Shown: one piece after another, positions 1 through 6,608 of the stretch
Numbering within the stretch: position 1 is the first letter of the stretch
Layout: each line of letters begins with the position of its first letter
Assembly: GCA_008017315.1 (NCBI GenBank)
Contig: SSHE01000021.1
Coordinates: 1-40,091 of the forward strand
From: Acinetobacter sp.
GTDB lineage: Bacteria > Pseudomonadota > Gammaproteobacteria > Pseudomonadales > Moraxellaceae
DNA length: 40,091 nt
Direction: 5' to 3'
Made by a program: the position numbers and the translations under genes
The notes under the pieces: model-generated
Database searches by the model: none
Told to the model about the DNA's origin: nothing
The model's input: the letters and a program-made list of their open reading frames with translations, nothing else

Positions 1-1
1 A

Positions 2-112
2 GGTAATGCCAAAAAACTAAATTGGGACAATGCTAAAAAAGAATGTCGAAATTCTAAATAAGCTAACTTTAATGATTGGCGATTACCAACCATTGAAGAA
101 TTAAAAACATTA
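2..112 (+). pseudogene. Upstream part of the DUF1566 repeat gene, cut off by an in-frame stop
   Basis: Reading from base 2 in the same frame as the long ORF at 113 gives a normal piece of the DUF1566 repeat (KKLNWDNAKKECRNSK), then TAA at 59-61, then ANFNDWRLPTIEELKTL running straight into the ORF. The other repeats carry a leucine codon TTA at this place (NYKLANFNDW, NFKLAGFSDW), so one T-to-A change explains the stop. The reading frame has no upstream end within the window, so the original gene starts to the left of base 1. Seen directly: the stop and the continuing homology on both sides. Inferred: that the ancestral gene was continuous. A sequencing error cannot be excluded. Confidence 0.75.
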
Positions 113-2221
113 ATGATTCAAAATAAACAAGGATATAACTGCCCTCAAAATATATTATTCCAACCTATAAAAAATAGTTGGGGAATGTATTGGTCAATTT
201 CACCTTATACCGATGAAGATTCTTGGTATTCATATCTTGAGAATGAAAATGATGAATATTATTGGTATTTATATTTTGAAAATGGAAATATCGCTTATAA
301 TAATAATCTTGGCAATGCTTATGTTCGATCTGTTCGTGGTCAAGCAAAAATCACTCTACCACAACACGCACAGACCATACAAAAACCTGTACAAGCAATA
401 GCAAAACCGCAACCATCAACTATACCAACAAAACAACCTATTCAGCCACAGATAGTACAAAAACCTGTACAGCCTGCTACCCCAACTGCAAAACCGCCCC
501 AACAACCAACAATACCATTTAGTGATGAACTCGACCAAGGCGTATGGACTGACCCAAATACTGGGTTAATGTGGGCGAGAATTAGTATCGGGCAAGAATG
601 GAAAAATGGTAAATGTGTAAGTAGTGCGAAAAGATTAGATTGGTATGATGCACAAAAAGAATGTCAAAACTTTAAATTAGCAGGTTTTAGTGACTGGCGA
701 TTACCAACGATTGATGAATTAAAAACACTAAAACTAAATCGGGTAGCTGGTTATAATTGCCCTAATATGATGCTATTTCAACCTAAAAAACGTGATTGGG
801 GAATGTATTGGTCAATTTCACCTTATACTGATGAATATTCTTGGTATTTATATTTTGAGAATGGAAATATCGCTTATAATGGCAATCGTGGCAATGCTTA
901 TGTTCGAGCAGTTCGTGGCAAAGCGAAAAATACCCAAACCCAGCAAAAACCAACTGTACAAAAAACCGTACAATATATCACTAAACCACAACCATCAACG
1001 ACACCAATAAAGCAACCTATTCAGCCACAGACAGCACAAAAACCTGTACAGTCTGTTACACCAACTGCAAAACCGACCCAACAACCAACAACACCGCCTA
1101 TTAACAAACTTGACCAAGGCGTATGGACTGACCCAAATACTGGTTTAATGTGGGCGAGAATTAGTATCGGGCAACAATGGATAAATGGACAGTGTGTAGG
1201 TGATGCAAAAGAATTAAATTGGGAAGATGCAGAAAAAGAATGTCAAAACTTTCAATTAGCAGGATTTAATGATTGGCAACTACCGACTATTGACGAATTA
1301 AACACATTAAAATTAAAAAACACATCAGGTACATTATTCCCCCCTAAATCAGATAATTGGGGACAGTATTGGTCAGCATCACCTTATAAATTTGATAATA
1401 ATTTTACTTGGGGAACAGATTTTCATACTGGCTATTCATACGGTTACGATGAAAATGATACCTATCATGTTCGTGTAGTTCGTGGTGGCACAGCAAAAAT
1501 TTCCAGACCTAAAAAAACTATACAGCCTGTTACATCAACGGCAAAACCGCCCCAACAACAAACAACACCATCTAGTAATGAACTCGATAAAGGCGTATGG
1601 ACTGACCCAAATACTGGCTTAATGTGGGCGAGAATCAGCATCGGGCAACAATGGGAAAATGGAAAGTGTATAAGTGATGCTAGAAAATTAGACTGGGAAG
1701 ATGCGAAAAAAGAATGTCAAAATTATAAATTAGCTAACTTTAATGATTGGCGATTACCCACGATTGATGAATTAACAACATTAATGATTCAAGGTAAATC
1801 AGGATATAACTGCCCTAAAAATATATTATTCCAACCTAACAAAGACAGTTTTGGATATTATTGGTCTGAATCATCTAATAAATATGCTTATGCACTATAT
1901 ATAGGCTTTGATGGTGGTTTTTTATATGACAGCAAAAAGAACAGCAATAGCCATGTTCGGGCAGTTCGTGGAAATGCAAAAATAACCTTACCCCAACAAA
2001 AACCTGCTACTCAGCAGAATGTAATTCAAAGCAATACTCCATCTAAAAATAAATCAACATCCTATACAATTCATATAATATCAGATTTTATTACAATTTT
2101 ATTTAAAAATTTCTTTCATTATATATGGTTACTTCTAAAAATAATAGCTATTATTATATGGATTGGTTTTGTATTAGCTGTTATATTAACTGTTATAATA
2201 TCTATATTTAAGCATTTTTAG
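113..2221 (+). CDS. DUF1566 (Lcl C-terminal-like) repeat protein with C-terminal membrane segment; 5' end lost
   Basis: This 702-residue ORF contains one partial and three full DUF1566-like units. The full units begin near residues 140, 333 and 491 with LDxGVWTDPNTGLMWARISI and contain the family signatures DWRLPTIDEL, YWSxSPY and HVRxVRG. Linkers rich in Pro, Gln, Thr and Lys separate them. The last ~40 residues are strongly hydrophobic (IIIWIGFVLAVILTVIISIF) and look like a C-terminal membrane anchor. DUF1566 domains are common in bacterial surface or secreted proteins, but their biochemical role is not known to me. The ATG at 113 lies inside a repeat and has no ribosome site, so it is not the original start; the gene is interrupted by TAA at 59-61. 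Codon use is very AT-rich compared with the metabolic genes, suggesting accessory origin. Whether any product is made is unknown. Confidence 0.75.
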   Translation: MIQNKQGYNCPQNILFQPIKNSWGMYWSISPYTDEDSWYSYLENENDEYYWYLYFENGNIAYNNNLGNAYVRSVRGQAKITLPQHAQTIQKPVQAIAKPQPSTIPTKQPIQPQIVQKPVQPATPTAKPPQQPTIPFSDELDQGVWTDPNTGLMWARISIGQEWKNGKCVSSAKRLDWYDAQKECQNFKLAGFSDWRLPTIDELKTLKLNRVAGYNCPNMMLFQPKKRDWGMYWSISPYTDEYSWYLYFENGNIAYNGNRGNAYVRAVRGKAKNTQTQQKPTVQKTVQYITKPQPSTTPIKQPIQPQTAQKPVQSVTPTAKPTQQPTTPPINKLDQGVWTDPNTGLMWARISIGQQWINGQCVGDAKELNWEDAEKECQNFQLAGFNDWQLPTIDELNTLKLKNTSGTLFPPKSDNWGQYWSASPYKFDNNFTWGTDFHTGYSYGYDENDTYHVRVVRGGTAKISRPKKTIQPVTSTAKPPQQQTTPSSNELDKGVWTDPNTGLMWARISIGQQWENGKCISDARKLDWEDAKKECQNYKLANFNDWRLPTIDELTTLMIQGKSGYNCPKNILFQPNKDSFGYYWSESSNKYAYALYIGFDGGFLYDSKKNSNSHVRAVRGNAKITLPQQKPATQQNVIQSNTPSKNKSTSYTIHIISDFITILFKNFFHYIWLLLKIIAIIIWIGFVLAVILTVIISIFKHF
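531..1990 (+). repeat. Three long coding tandem repeats (DUF1566 units)
   Basis: Near-identical DNA begins around 531, 1109 and 1583 (GGCGTATGGACTGACCCAAA in all three) and continues through the DWRLPTIDEL-coding segment. Spacing is about 578 and 474 bp; the difference lies mostly in the low-complexity linker. A fourth unit, partial at its left end, occupies 2-360. High DNA identity between units makes recombination and copy-number change likely. Confidence 0.85.
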
Positions 2222-2234
2222 AATTTAATGTTTG

Positions 2235-2266
2235 AAAGATTCAGCCTAAAATTTGAATCTTTTTAT
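2235..2266 (+). terminator. Hairpin terminator after the DUF1566 gene; left copy of a flanking direct repeat
   Basis: AAAGATTCA (2235-2243) pairs perfectly with TGAATCTTT (2254-2262) and is followed by T-rich sequence. It lies 14 bp after the DUF1566 stop and also touches the end of the convergent PIN-toxin gene, so it could serve both. About 29 of its 32 bases recur at 2944-2975. Confidence 0.65.
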
Positions 2267-2658
2267 TTAGGTTCAATACAAACAGGAAAAATATGTTCAC
2301 GCTCACCACGTTTTAACAATCGCTTATCAAAACTATAAAATCCTGTACATTCATTCGATAAGGCAACATGCAAAGCATCTGCTATATCCATTCCTTGCTT
2401 TGCCCAAATTAAAGCCTGATACCATGTAGATGAAAACTGAAAATATAAATTCTGTAACATCAATAAATTTTCAAATGCTTCTATAATGTCTTCTTTTAAA
2501 ATACCATTTGAACGTAAGACCCAAGCCAACTCTAAACCTACGGTTATGGGAATAAAACATTGTTCAGAATTTTCAATCAGTTGTGTTGCTTTTTCAGCTT
2601 GAATTGGGTCATCAGCCAACAAATAACGGGCTAAAATATTTGTATCTAATGCAATCAT
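2263..2658 (-). CDS. PIN-domain (VapC-like) ribonuclease toxin
   Basis: A 131-residue protein of the usual VapC length. It opens with the PIN motif MIALDTNILARYL (first catalytic Asp at residue 5), has the conserved Glu in GLELAWVL, the central acidic pair in GMDIADALHVAL, and the closing YSFDKRLLK. These are the residues expected for a metal-dependent RNase. Known family members cleave tRNA or rRNA and are held inactive by the partner antitoxin; the target here cannot be told. The start ATG overlaps the stop of the upstream gene by one base (TAATG), typical of translational coupling in a toxin-antitoxin operon. All catalytic positions appear intact, so the toxin should be active if expressed. 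Confidence 0.85.
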   Translation of the reverse strand: MIALDTNILARYLLADDPIQAEKATQLIENSEQCFIPITVGLELAWVLRSNGILKEDIIEAFENLLMLQNLYFQFSSTWYQALIWAKQGMDIADALHVALSNECTGFYSFDKRLLKRGEREHIFPVCIEPK

Positions 2659-2867
2659 TATCGGCTCAACATATCATCTTGTAAAATGACTTGTGAAAAC
2701 TCATCTTGAGGAATATCTTTTTTTCGATTAGCTAACATGCCCTTACAATCACGCACCGTTAAAGAATTTTTCTTAATTTCATTAATAAAATCCATCACTT
2801 GATATAATTTTTTTTCATCAAGTTGATGTAATTTTTCAATAATACTACGCTCAAGAATGGCATTCAT
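2658..2867 (-). CDS. Antitoxin partner of the PIN toxin
   Basis: The ORF track gives 84 residues from 2912, but the better start is ATG at 2867, preceded by GGGGAGCTGAG as ribosome site, giving 69 residues beginning MNAILERSI. The protein is small and charged. The segment KLHQLDEKKLYQVMDFINEI resembles the short helical core of DUF2281-type antitoxins, and the acidic C-terminal tail (DEFSQVILQDDM) would suit toxin binding. I do not see a clear DNA-binding fold such as an AbrB or ribbon-helix-helix motif. Position directly upstream of, and one base overlapping, the PIN toxin is the strongest evidence for the role. Family assignment is tentative. Confidence 0.7.
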   Translation of the reverse strand: MNAILERSIIEKLHQLDEKKLYQVMDFINEIKKNSLTVRDCKGMLANRKKDIPQDEFSQVILQDDMLSR

Positions 2868-2943
2868 CTCAGCTCCCCAATTTCGATACATTCTCCAAGA
2901 ATCATAACACAAACTAGAGCATAGTATTTACACCCACCATATA

Positions 2944-2975
2944 AAAGATTCAGCCTAAAAATTGAAGCTTTTTAC
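2944..2975. repeat. Right copy of the ~32-bp hairpin repeat flanking the toxin-antitoxin pair
   Basis: The segment starting AAAGATTCAGCCTAAAA matches 2235-2266 at about 29 of 32 positions in the same orientation. Here one stem position is mismatched. It lies upstream of the antitoxin promoter region rather than after a gene, so as a terminator it has no obvious gene to serve. Confidence 0.75.
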
Positions 2976-3027
2976 TGTAGTAGAACAGATATTGTATGGC
3001 AAATCGTAAGACTATTTCCATAACTTT

Positions 3028-3062
3028 AAAAAAAACAGACACCTTAAATATGTCTGTTTTTT
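3028..3062 (-). terminator. Rho-independent terminator of the porin gene
   Basis: AAAAAACAGAC (3030-3040) pairs perfectly with GTCTGTTTTTT (3052-3062). On the minus strand it follows the porin stop by 14 bases and ends in a T run; the symmetric A/T tails make it potentially bidirectional. Confidence 0.85.
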
Positions 3063-3076
3063 CACCTAAAAAAAGA

Positions 3077-4303
3077 TTAAAAACTATAGCGTGCCATTGC
3101 CCCTACCCGATTATCTTGACCTTTTACACCGACAAAAGTTTCACGTTCACCATGCACATATTCCACGCCAAACATTAAAGGCTTGCTCGGTGCATACATT
3201 AGATTGACCCAACCTTGTTGCAGTTCTTTATTGGCAGTCGGGTTTAAGGTTGCATAACGGTTGCCATCATCTGCCTGCATCACGCCATAGCCTACCGTAC
3301 TGCGTAACTGTGGATTGATCTGATAAGTCGCCCCAACGGATGCCACATCAAATACATTATTTTCCAAATCATTGCCATCTACACTAAAAGCGGTATTGGC
3401 AAACATGGTCAGATTCTGATTACCCTCAACGTGCATATAATCCGCCGACATTTTAAATTCAGGGCTGAATTTATAACTCGCCCCAATACCTGCACCCCAA
3501 CCTGTGGTTTTTACATCCTCTTTTGGTGAGGCAGCACGGTTTTGCTCCACAAAGACCCGTCCTGAAATCAAGCCCTGATTTTGGGCAAAATTGTGATTTA
3601 CTTTTGCAGTCAAAGTCGGCAGACGATTATCCGAGTTTTTTTGCTCAAGACCGACCAAAACTTGTGTATCTGGGGTGACTTTTTCACTATAACGTAGCAT
3701 CGCACGGCGATCATAAGCAGAGCCAAGATTGAGATTAAAGTCCAACATCTCTGGAATGACTTCAAGATTGGAAAACGTCGATGTGGTTTGACCCATCAAC
3801 CAGTGATCATACGTTAAATAGCCATGACGCAAACGTAATTTAGGATTGACCGTACCATCATCACGAAAATCGACTTCGACTTTTCCACCAATATCCGCAC
3901 CTGCAACTGGGGTTTTAAAATCCCCCCCTATACGGCTACTATTAACCGTACTATAAAGCTTGTCGTTATGTTTGCCATCTAATGCAACAGCATTGATACG
4001 GTTAAAAATACTTTCTCCACCTTCTGCCTGATAGCTGACATCGGCACGGACAAAACCATACAGTTTGGCTTCTGCACCACCTGCAGTGGTCAATTTCAAT
4101 TCTTTTGCAGCAGTATTTGCTGGTGTAACTGTCACCTGTACGGCAGATTGTTGCTGAATCAACGCACGTAATTCTTGCACTTCTGCACGTAGTTGTTGCA
4201 CTTCTGCCATTTGTTCGGCGTTGGCATACGAGGTAAAAAATGTTGCTATTGCAAGGGTTAGAGCTGTTTTAACCCATCCTTTTTTCATGAGAGAACTACT
4301 CAT
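3077..4303 (-). CDS. DcaP-like outer membrane porin
   Basis: 408 residues. The N-terminus (MKKGWVKTALTLAIATFFTSYANA) is a clear Sec signal peptide with cleavage after ANA. It is followed by a short heptad-rich coiled coil (QMAEVQQLRAEVQELRALIQQQ), then alternating beta-strand sequence ending in ARYSF, whose terminal Phe is the usual outer-membrane insertion signal. This layout matches the DcaP family of Acinetobacter, trimeric porins linked to uptake of dicarboxylic acids and other small anions; substrate here is inferred only from the family. The start at 4303 has AGGAG seven bases upstream; an alternative in-frame Met five codons later also fits a signal peptide. It is a single-gene unit with its own terminator. 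Confidence 0.85.
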   Translation of the reverse strand: MSSSLMKKGWVKTALTLAIATFFTSYANAEQMAEVQQLRAEVQELRALIQQQSAVQVTVTPANTAAKELKLTTAGGAEAKLYGFVRADVSYQAEGGESIFNRINAVALDGKHNDKLYSTVNSSRIGGDFKTPVAGADIGGKVEVDFRDDGTVNPKLRLRHGYLTYDHWLMGQTTSTFSNLEVIPEMLDFNLNLGSAYDRRAMLRYSEKVTPDTQVLVGLEQKNSDNRLPTLTAKVNHNFAQNQGLISGRVFVEQNRAASPKEDVKTTGWGAGIGASYKFSPEFKMSADYMHVEGNQNLTMFANTAFSVDGNDLENNVFDVASVGATYQINPQLRSTVGYGVMQADDGNRYATLNPTANKELQQGWVNLMYAPSKPLMFGVEYVHGERETFVGVKGQDNRVGAMARYSF

Positions 4304-4502
4304 GTTAATCTCCTAAATTTTTTATGGTGATGATGTATCCATGTCATACACTTTTGCATTGTGACAAATTTATTAACAACTTTTAGCTATGCTTTAGTCT
4401 AATCCTGCCACAAATTCCACGTCATTTTTGCCAAACCCACTCGTTCAAAGTGTGTTTTCCGTTTATAGTGAGCGGAAAATTCACATCCCTATTGGTGTTT
4501 TT

Positions 4503-5207
4503 ATGAATATGGAACACGTTCAAATCGTAGATCATGCGATTACCTCCCGCCATTCTGTGCGTGCTTTTTTAAATCAACCTGTTGAACAGCAACTCATTAA
4601 GGATATTCTGAGCGTTGCTAGTCGTGCACCGTCGGGAACCAATACACAGCCTTGGAAAGTCTATGTGGTCACAGGGCAAAAACGTGATGAAATGGTCAAA
4701 CGTGTGTGTGATGCCCAAATCGCTGTCGCACAAAATCCACAACTTGCCGCACAATATCAAGAAACGTTTGCCTACTATCCAAAAAATTGGGTTTCACCAT
4801 TTATTGACCGTCGTCGTGAGAATGGTTGGGGTTTATATGGTTTGCTCGGTATTCAAAAGGGCGATAAAGAAAAAATGGCCTTGCAGCATTTGCGTAATTT
4901 TCAGCTATTTGATGCACCTGTAGGTTTATTCTTTACCACCAATAAAGCTATGGGAATTGGTTCAAAAATGGATATTTCCATGATGCTTCAAAACGTCATG
5001 ATTGCAGCTAAGGCACGTGGTTTGGATACTTGTCCACAAGCCGCATGGAATCATTTTCATCCGATTGTATTGGATATCGTCGGTGCACTCGATGATGAGG
5101 AATTGGTATGCGGCATAGCTCTCGGTTATGCCGATCCTGAACATATTATCAATACGTTTATTACCCCACGTGTACCTGTAGAAGAGTTTGCGGTGTTTTT
5201 GGGTTAA
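4503..5207 (+). CDS. Nitroreductase-family flavoprotein
   Basis: The ORF track begins at a TTG (4428), but the family fold begins shortly after the ATG at 4503 (MNMEHVQIVDHAITSRHSVRAF), so I use that start (234 residues; 4509 is also possible). SRHSVRAF and RAPSGTNTQPWKVYVV are the FMN-phosphate and flavin-contact motifs of the nitroreductase family, and the C-terminal GIALGYADPE is also characteristic. Such enzymes use FMN and NAD(P)H to reduce nitroaromatics, quinones or enones in the cytoplasm; the physiological substrate cannot be read from sequence. It stands alone between the oppositely oriented porin and a convergent hypothetical gene. No strong ribosome site is visible. Confidence 0.85.
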   Translation: MNMEHVQIVDHAITSRHSVRAFLNQPVEQQLIKDILSVASRAPSGTNTQPWKVYVVTGQKRDEMVKRVCDAQIAVAQNPQLAAQYQETFAYYPKNWVSPFIDRRRENGWGLYGLLGIQKGDKEKMALQHLRNFQLFDAPVGLFFTTNKAMGIGSKMDISMMLQNVMIAAKARGLDTCPQAAWNHFHPIVLDIVGALDDEELVCGIALGYADPEHIINTFITPRVPVEEFAVFLG

Positions 5208-5246
5208 TTGAGCAATTCAGCCAATACAACACACTATTGGCTGTTA

Positions 5247-5822
5247 CTACAAAAATCTCACCTCATCCACTCGCATCAATTCACAAGCCCCATTACCTGT
5301 ATCTTCACGGCTTAAAGAGCTACGCCAATGCCAACCCTCTTCCGCTTGCACCTCAACCAATGCACCTTTTAAATACACCAAATCATCCTTTTTCACTTTT
5401 TTGAGTTGATCTGCAACATAGGCATTTGCGGGAATAATGTGCATATTGGCACTATGCGTTTCAATCTCTCGTCTTGGGATAGGGGGTTCATTTGCATAAC
5501 GCCAAAAATACCAACGACCACTTTGACTAATATCCAATTTTTGATATACCGCAGGGTCAGCCATCTTCCCCCAACCCACGGCAAAATCCACTGGGCTCAG
5601 CTCTGCTTCTCGCCCAGACCGATATTCCTCTCGTCTCAAAATTCGAAATTCGCCTGCATATTGCTCCAAATCCGTAATGGTATATGAGCCAAATTTTTGG
5701 ACATTTTCACTAATACGTGTGCTTTGCGGCATATCTGCCAAATTGGGACTTGGTTTAAATACATACGTCCACGTGGCATAGAGCAAGGCTATCAGTAGCA
5801 AAACATAGTATTTTCTTGACAT
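5247..5822 (-). CDS. Membrane-anchored protein of unknown function
   Basis: I do not recognise this gene. The product (191 residues from ATG 5822; the ORF track uses a GTG one codon earlier) starts with one hydrophobic segment (YYVLLLIALLYATWTYVF) that acts as signal anchor or uncleaved signal, followed by a soluble, probably periplasmic domain. That domain is rich in aromatic and charged residues, with RREEYRSGREAELSPVDFAVGWG in the middle and a likely beta-barrel-like ending (DLVYLKGALVEVQAEEGWHWRSS). The last part has the feel of an OB-like fold, but this is only an impression. It converges with the nitroreductase and is divergent from the next gene, with 70 bp between the two starts. Confidence 0.7.
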   Translation of the reverse strand: MSRKYYVLLLIALLYATWTYVFKPSPNLADMPQSTRISENVQKFGSYTITDLEQYAGEFRILRREEYRSGREAELSPVDFAVGWGKMADPAVYQKLDISQSGRWYFWRYANEPPIPRREIETHSANMHIIPANAYVADQLKKVKKDDLVYLKGALVEVQAEEGWHWRSSLSREDTGNGACELMRVDEVRFL

Positions 5823-5892
5823 CACTTTTCGCTTTTTAGTTCCCTTTAATGCTAGAATAATAGCAATTTTTTATATTTGATATGAATATATT

Positions 5893-6450
5893 ATGTCATC
5901 AAACGCTTATGCCTACACCTTACAGACTGTACCTTATGAAATCTCTGTTGCAGAGCAACGTGCAGCACAGTTGATGATGTGGCGGAGTACCAATAAAATC
6001 AGCCCAAAAACATGGGCGATTGTGGGTGCTGTTACCGCTTTGGCCATTCTCGGTTTAATTTTTCTGAAAAATTATTCAACCATTTTTTGCTGGGTCGTGC
6101 TGGTATGTGTTGCCTTATTTTTATTTATTCGTCTGGTCGCCTATGAATGGTATGTCAAACGTAAAATGAATGAATTTCCTGTACAAGAAGTCACAGGTAT
6201 CAAATTGGGCATCCAACCTCATGGCATGGTGATGCAACAAAAAATGGGGGCACAGCAAGGTGTTGCCAATATCGCATGGAAAGACATCAGTGAATGGTAT
6301 GACAGTCCAGAATTTTTATTGATGACCTTCACGGTAAAAGGACAGCAAGGTTCATTTTTCCTGCCGAAACGTATGGATGGCAAAAGTTTTCCTTTTGCAA
6401 CAATTCGCAAACATCTCAATGAAGCGATTGGCAATGCAAAACCGCTTTAA
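5893..6450 (+). CDS. YcxB-like two-helix membrane protein
   Basis: 185 residues. Two adjacent transmembrane helices (TWAIVGAVTALAILGLIFL and FCWVVLVCVALFLFIRLVAYEW) are followed by a cytoplasmic domain with the pattern GIQPHGMVMQ..IAWKDISEWYDSPEFLLM...FFLPKRM. This helix-hairpin plus 'W..I......F.L.P.R' layout is that of the YcxB-like family (PF14317), whose function is unknown to me. A ribosome site before ATG 5893 is weak. A strong terminator follows directly, so it is a single-gene unit. Confidence 0.65.
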   Translation: MSSNAYAYTLQTVPYEISVAEQRAAQLMMWRSTNKISPKTWAIVGAVTALAILGLIFLKNYSTIFCWVVLVCVALFLFIRLVAYEWYVKRKMNEFPVQEVTGIKLGIQPHGMVMQQKMGAQQGVANIAWKDISEWYDSPEFLLMTFTVKGQQGSFFLPKRMDGKSFPFATIRKHLNEAIGNAKPL

Positions 6451-6477
6451 ATCATTGTTCTCGCCCGACACGCTACA

Positions 6478-6512
6478 ATACCCTGAGCTTGCAACAACTC
6501 AGGGTATTTTTT
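6478..6512 (+). terminator. Rho-independent terminator after the YcxB-like gene
   Basis: ATACCCTGAG (6478-6487) pairs perfectly with CTCAGGGTAT (6498-6507), followed by a run of T. Confidence 0.9.
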
Positions 6513-6520
6513 GCAAAATG

Positions 6521-6540
6521 AATGATAATACGTATTAAAT
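6521..6540. promoter_or_regulatory. Possible Fur-type operator before the PepSY reductase
   Basis: AATGATAATACGTATTAAAT contains the Fur half-site AATGATAAT and a perfect 12-bp palindrome TAATACGTATTA (6526-6537). It lies about 70 bp upstream of a predicted iron-reduction gene. The match to the full 19-bp Fur consensus is partial, so this is a suggestion only. Confidence 0.35.
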
Positions 6541-6608
6541 GAAAATCCTTATTGTTTACACAATTTTCCGCTATACTTCGTTTCAAGTATTCTATTCTTT
6601 CTTTTGCC

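Noticed and set aside
1-2220. DUF1566 array as a CRISPR-like or satellite repeat
   Set aside because: Units are hundreds of bases long, in frame and protein-coding, with no short repeat/spacer pattern.
2996-3178. 60-residue plus-strand ORF
   Set aside because: It runs through the porin terminator and into the porin gene in antisense; no ribosome site or protein-like sequence.
4428-4502. Extended N-terminus of the nitroreductase
   Set aside because: It would start at TTG without a ribosome site and lies upstream of the conserved family fold.
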